Shown here: positions 61,780 through 64,000 of the stretch, piece after piece
How the letters are laid out: every line of letters begins with the position of its first letter
Numbering within the stretch: position 1 is the first letter of the stretch
NCBI RefSeq assembly: GCF_009728485.1
Contig: NZ_VVIQ01000010.1
Coordinates: 31,729-95,728, forward strand
Length of the DNA stretch: 64,000 nucleotides
DNA from: Prevotella vespertina
Lineage (GTDB): Bacteria; Bacteroidota; Bacteroidia; Bacteroidales; Bacteroidaceae
Direction of reading: 5' to 3'
Made by a program: the position numbers and the translations under genes
The notes under the pieces: generated by a model
The model's database searches: none
What the model was told of the DNA's origin: nothing
Seen by the model: the letters and a program-made list of their open reading frames with translations, nothing else

Positions 61780-63426
61780 ATGGCAGAATTCAAATATGCA
61801 CCAATGTTTCAATTGGGCAAGGATGACACCGAGTACAGACTAATCTCTAAAGAGGGAATTAGTGTAGGTGAGTTTGAAGGTAAAGAGATCCTTAAAGTAA
61901 GTAAAGAAGCGTTGACGCTCCTAGCACAAGAAGCTTTCCACGATTGTGAGTTTACGCTCCGTCGTGCGCACAATGAGCAAGTTGCGAAGATTCTAACTGA
62001 CCCAGAGGCTTCTGAGAACGATAAGTATGTTGCTCTCCAATTCCTCCGCAATGCAGAGACGGCAGTTAAGGGTGTATTACCTTTCTGTCAGGATACGGGT
62101 ACGGCTATCATTCATGGTGAAAAGGGACAGCAAGTTTGGACTGGTTTCGAGGATGAGGAAGCGCTCTCACGTGGTGTATTCAATACTTTCACAGAGGAGA
62201 ACCTTCGTTACTCACAGAACGCTCCTCTTAACATGTATGATGAAGTAAACACAAAGTGTAACCTCCCTGCACAAATTGATATCGAGGCTGTTGAGGGTGC
62301 AGAATATCGATTTGTAATGGTTGCCAAAGGTGGTGGTTCTGCTAATAAGACCTACTTCTACCCAATGACAAAGGCTACCATCCAAAACGAGGGAACATTG
62401 ATTCCATTCCTCGTAGAGAAGATGAAGAGCCTAGGTACTGCTGCTTGTCCTCCTTACCACATCTGCTTTGTTATTGGTGGTACATCTGCTGAGAAGAATC
62501 TACTGACAGTTAAACTCGGTAGTATTAAGTACTATGATAATCTACCAACTACAGGTGATGAGACAGGTCGTGCTTTCCGTGACATCGACCTAGAAGCTAA
62601 ACTCCTAGACGAGGCACACAAGATCGGACTTGGTGCGCAGTTCGGTGGTAAGTACCTAGCACATGATATCCGTGTCATCCGCTTGCCACGCCATGGTGCA
62701 AGTTGCCCTATAGGTATGGGCGTAAGCTGTTCTGCTGACCGCAACATCAAGGCTAAGATTAACAAAGATGGTATCTGGTTAGAGAAGATGGATACTAATC
62801 CAAGTGAGTTAATACCAGAGGAGTACCGCAAGCCAGGAGAGGGTGCAAAGGGCATTGAGATTGATCTTGATAAGGGTATCGATGCTGTACGTGCGGAATT
62901 AACAAAGTATCCTGTATCTACACGCGTCAATCTAAAGGGAACTATCATCGTAGCACGCGACATAGCACATGCTAAGTTGAAGGCTCGTTTAGATGCAGGT
63001 GAAGACTTACCTCAGTACTTCAAGGATCACCCAATCTTCTATGCTGGTCCTGCTAAGACACCTGCAGGTTATCCTTGTGGTTCAATGGGACCAACAACAG
63101 CTAACCGAATGGATCCATACGTAGATGAGTTCCAGAGTCATGGTGGCTCACTCGTTATGTTGGCGAAAGGTAATCGTACGCAAGTTGTTACCGATGCATG
63201 TAAGAAGCATGGCGGATTTTATCTCGGTACGATTGGTGGTGTAGCTGCTGTCCTTTCTCAAAGTAGCATTAAGAGCATTGAGTGCGTAGAGTACCCAGAA
63301 CTTGGTATGGAAGCTATCTGGAAGATTACAGTAGAAGACTTCCCTGCTTTCATCCTTGTCGACGATAAAGGACATGATTTCTTTAAGGAACTAAAGCCAT
63401 GGACTGGTTGCAGTTGCGATAAATAG
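61780..63426 (+). CDS. Class I fumarate hydratase (iron-sulphur)
   Basis: A 548-residue oxygen-sensitive fumarase that interconverts fumarate and malate. The N-terminal alpha-type part includes [18 protein letters not shown] and the 4Fe-4S cysteines at CQDTG (about 103), AACPPYH (about 223) and ASCPIG (about 309). The C-terminal beta-type part includes [23 protein letters not shown]. It belongs to the fumarase A/B type with both parts in one chain. It fits the reductive succinate pathway of Prevotella together with menaquinone. A hairpin lies just before the start, and a strong terminator follows. Confidence 0.96.
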   Translation: MAEFKYAPMFQLGKDDTEYRLISKEGISVGEFEGKEILKVSKEALTLLAQEAFHDCEFTLRRAHNEQVAKILTDPEASENDKYVALQFLRNAETAVKGVLPFCQDTGTAIIHGEKGQQVWTGFEDEEALSRGVFNTFTEENLRYSQNAPLNMYDEVNTKCNLPAQIDIEAVEGAEYRFVMVAKGGGSANKTYFYPMTKATIQNEGTLIPFLVEKMKSLGTAACPPYHICFVIGGTSAEKNLLTVKLGSIKYYDNLPTTGDETGRAFRDIDLEAKLLDEAHKIGLGAQFGGKYLAHDIRVIRLPRHGASCPIGMGVSCSADRNIKAKINKDGIWLEKMDTNPSELIPEEYRKPGEGAKGIEIDLDKGIDAVRAELTKYPVSTRVNLKGTIIVARDIAHAKLKARLDAGEDLPQYFKDHPIFYAGPAKTPAGYPCGSMGPTTANRMDPYVDEFQSHGGSLVMLAKGNRTQVVTDACKKHGGFYLGTIGGVAAVLSQSSIKSIECVEYPELGMEAIWKITVEDFPAFILVDDKGHDFFKELKPWTGCSCDK

Positions 63427-63501
63427 GATGTAAGAGAATATATAACTGAAGAGTAATAGCTTTTACAATTTTTCAACGAGATTATTACTCTTTATAAAAC
63501 T

Positions 63502-63551
63502 AAGAACAGCATAAAAGTAGGTCAAAACTTACTTAATGCTGTTCTTTTTTA
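63502..63551 (+). terminator. Terminator of the fumarase gene
   Basis: AAGAACAGCAT pairs with ATGCTGTTCTT and the stem extends inward through AAGTA/TTACTT; TTTTTT follows. A weaker hairpin (AGAGTAATA/TATTACTCT, 63450-63491) precedes it. Confidence 0.9.
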
Positions 63552-63666
63552 TATACTAAATATGAGCTAATCCTTCACTAATGTTGAAACTTCATAACCC
63601 ATTAGATTACAGGCACAAAAGAATTTAATAACTTCATCAAGAATCCATTAAACTAAAGTACAATTA

Positions 63667-63750
63667 TACTTTAACTTAAACTTCATTCGTACTTTAACTT
63701 AAACGACGATTGTACTTTAACTTAAACCTCTCTCGTTCTTAAACTTAAAC
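63667..63750. repeat. 23-bp-period array of four units (TACTTTAACTTAAAC)
   Basis: Units start at 63667, 63690, 63713 and 63736, 23 bp apart, with unrelated 8-bp linkers; TTTAACTTAAA is a near-palindrome. The rest of 63552-64000 shows no recognisable gene. Confidence 0.9.
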
Positions 63751-64000
63751 ATCAATAGAAGTCCATATACACCTTATATAATAGAAAGGGTTATAAAAGT
63801 ACCATCGGGGAATAACAAATAACACAAAACAATAGCATTGAAAACGATGAATATCTTCCCAAAAGGAAGAAGGCCTCAAATCCGCAACTAAGCCCTTGAA
63901 GGTTCTTATTGCGTTTACACGTCCTCTCATTACTGAATTTGCAGATAATTTGAACTTGAAGCACCCACTTCTGCCTACAATATCCCCTTACCCCACAATG

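Noticed and set aside
63745..64000. Possible transposase fragment on the minus strand at the window edge
   Set aside because: The translation (about 60-80 codons) matches no transposase family I can name, and no terminal repeats are visible.

Overview
The window looks like the chromosome of an oral-type Prevotella or a close relative (Bacteroidales). Evidence: promoters have the Bacteroidetes layout (TTTG at -33, TAnnTTTG at -7, 19-20 bp apart). The gene set includes putative porin, DUF4468, DUF4293, DUF4954, DUF5689, fimbrillin/FISUMP, HU-HIG and smalltalk proteins, together with class I fumarase and pyruvate:ferredoxin oxidoreductase of an anaerobe. No rRNA, tRNA or CRISPR was found.

Layout. 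0-1.7 kb: two small membrane proteins and a YafQ-type toxin-antitoxin pair. 1.7-3.3 kb: infC-rpmI-rplT on the minus strand, with a candidate small RNA after rplT. 3.3-11.9 kb: an accessory block with a smalltalk peptide, an HU-like protein, a coiled-coil/partner pair sharing a QLV-x-G-x-x-TQ motif, a DUF3127 protein, an unknown protein, a VirE_N/DUF3987 primase-helicase-like ATPase and a DUF5675 protein, among many GC-rich palindromic repeats. 12-27.5 kb: core genes clpB, rlmD-like, ppdK, an OprO/P porin, an ATP-grasp orphan, an AAA ATPase and nifJ. 27.5-31.8 kb: a second accessory block, with a conjugative-element relic and a four-gene minus-strand operon (UDG-like, BNR-repeat, membrane coiled-coil, DNPH1-FtsZ-like fusion). 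I consider this operon the best candidate for an undescribed system. 31.8-35.7 kb: bamD-rpoZ-DUF4293 divergent from uvrB. 36-39.5 kb: a second HU-like gene and a fimbrillin/FISUMP surface lipoprotein. 39.5-45.4 kb: DUF4468, a membrane peptide, putative porin, menA, HD hydrolase and nucleoside deaminase. 46-54.9 kb: udk, a UDG-family gene and two secreted nucleases around a TonB-type outer-membrane protein with two OB-fold-like lipoproteins (possible nucleic-acid scavenging), plus rpmE2. 55.4-63.4 kb: hflX, DUF4954, an M16 peptidase and class I fumarase.

A second theme is intergenic. Many long spacers carry a short tandem array with its own sequence but a strict period, most often exactly 22 bp (19.6, 27.6, 31.7, 36.8, 45.6 and 55.0 kb), 23 bp at 63.7 kb, 9 bp at 47.3 and 56.7 kb, and 7 bp at 3.7 kb. 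Most units are palindromic. In addition, GC-rich palindromic repeats sit directly against stop codons.

All assignments come from reading the sequence and recalling family signatures. No database search or folding program was run.
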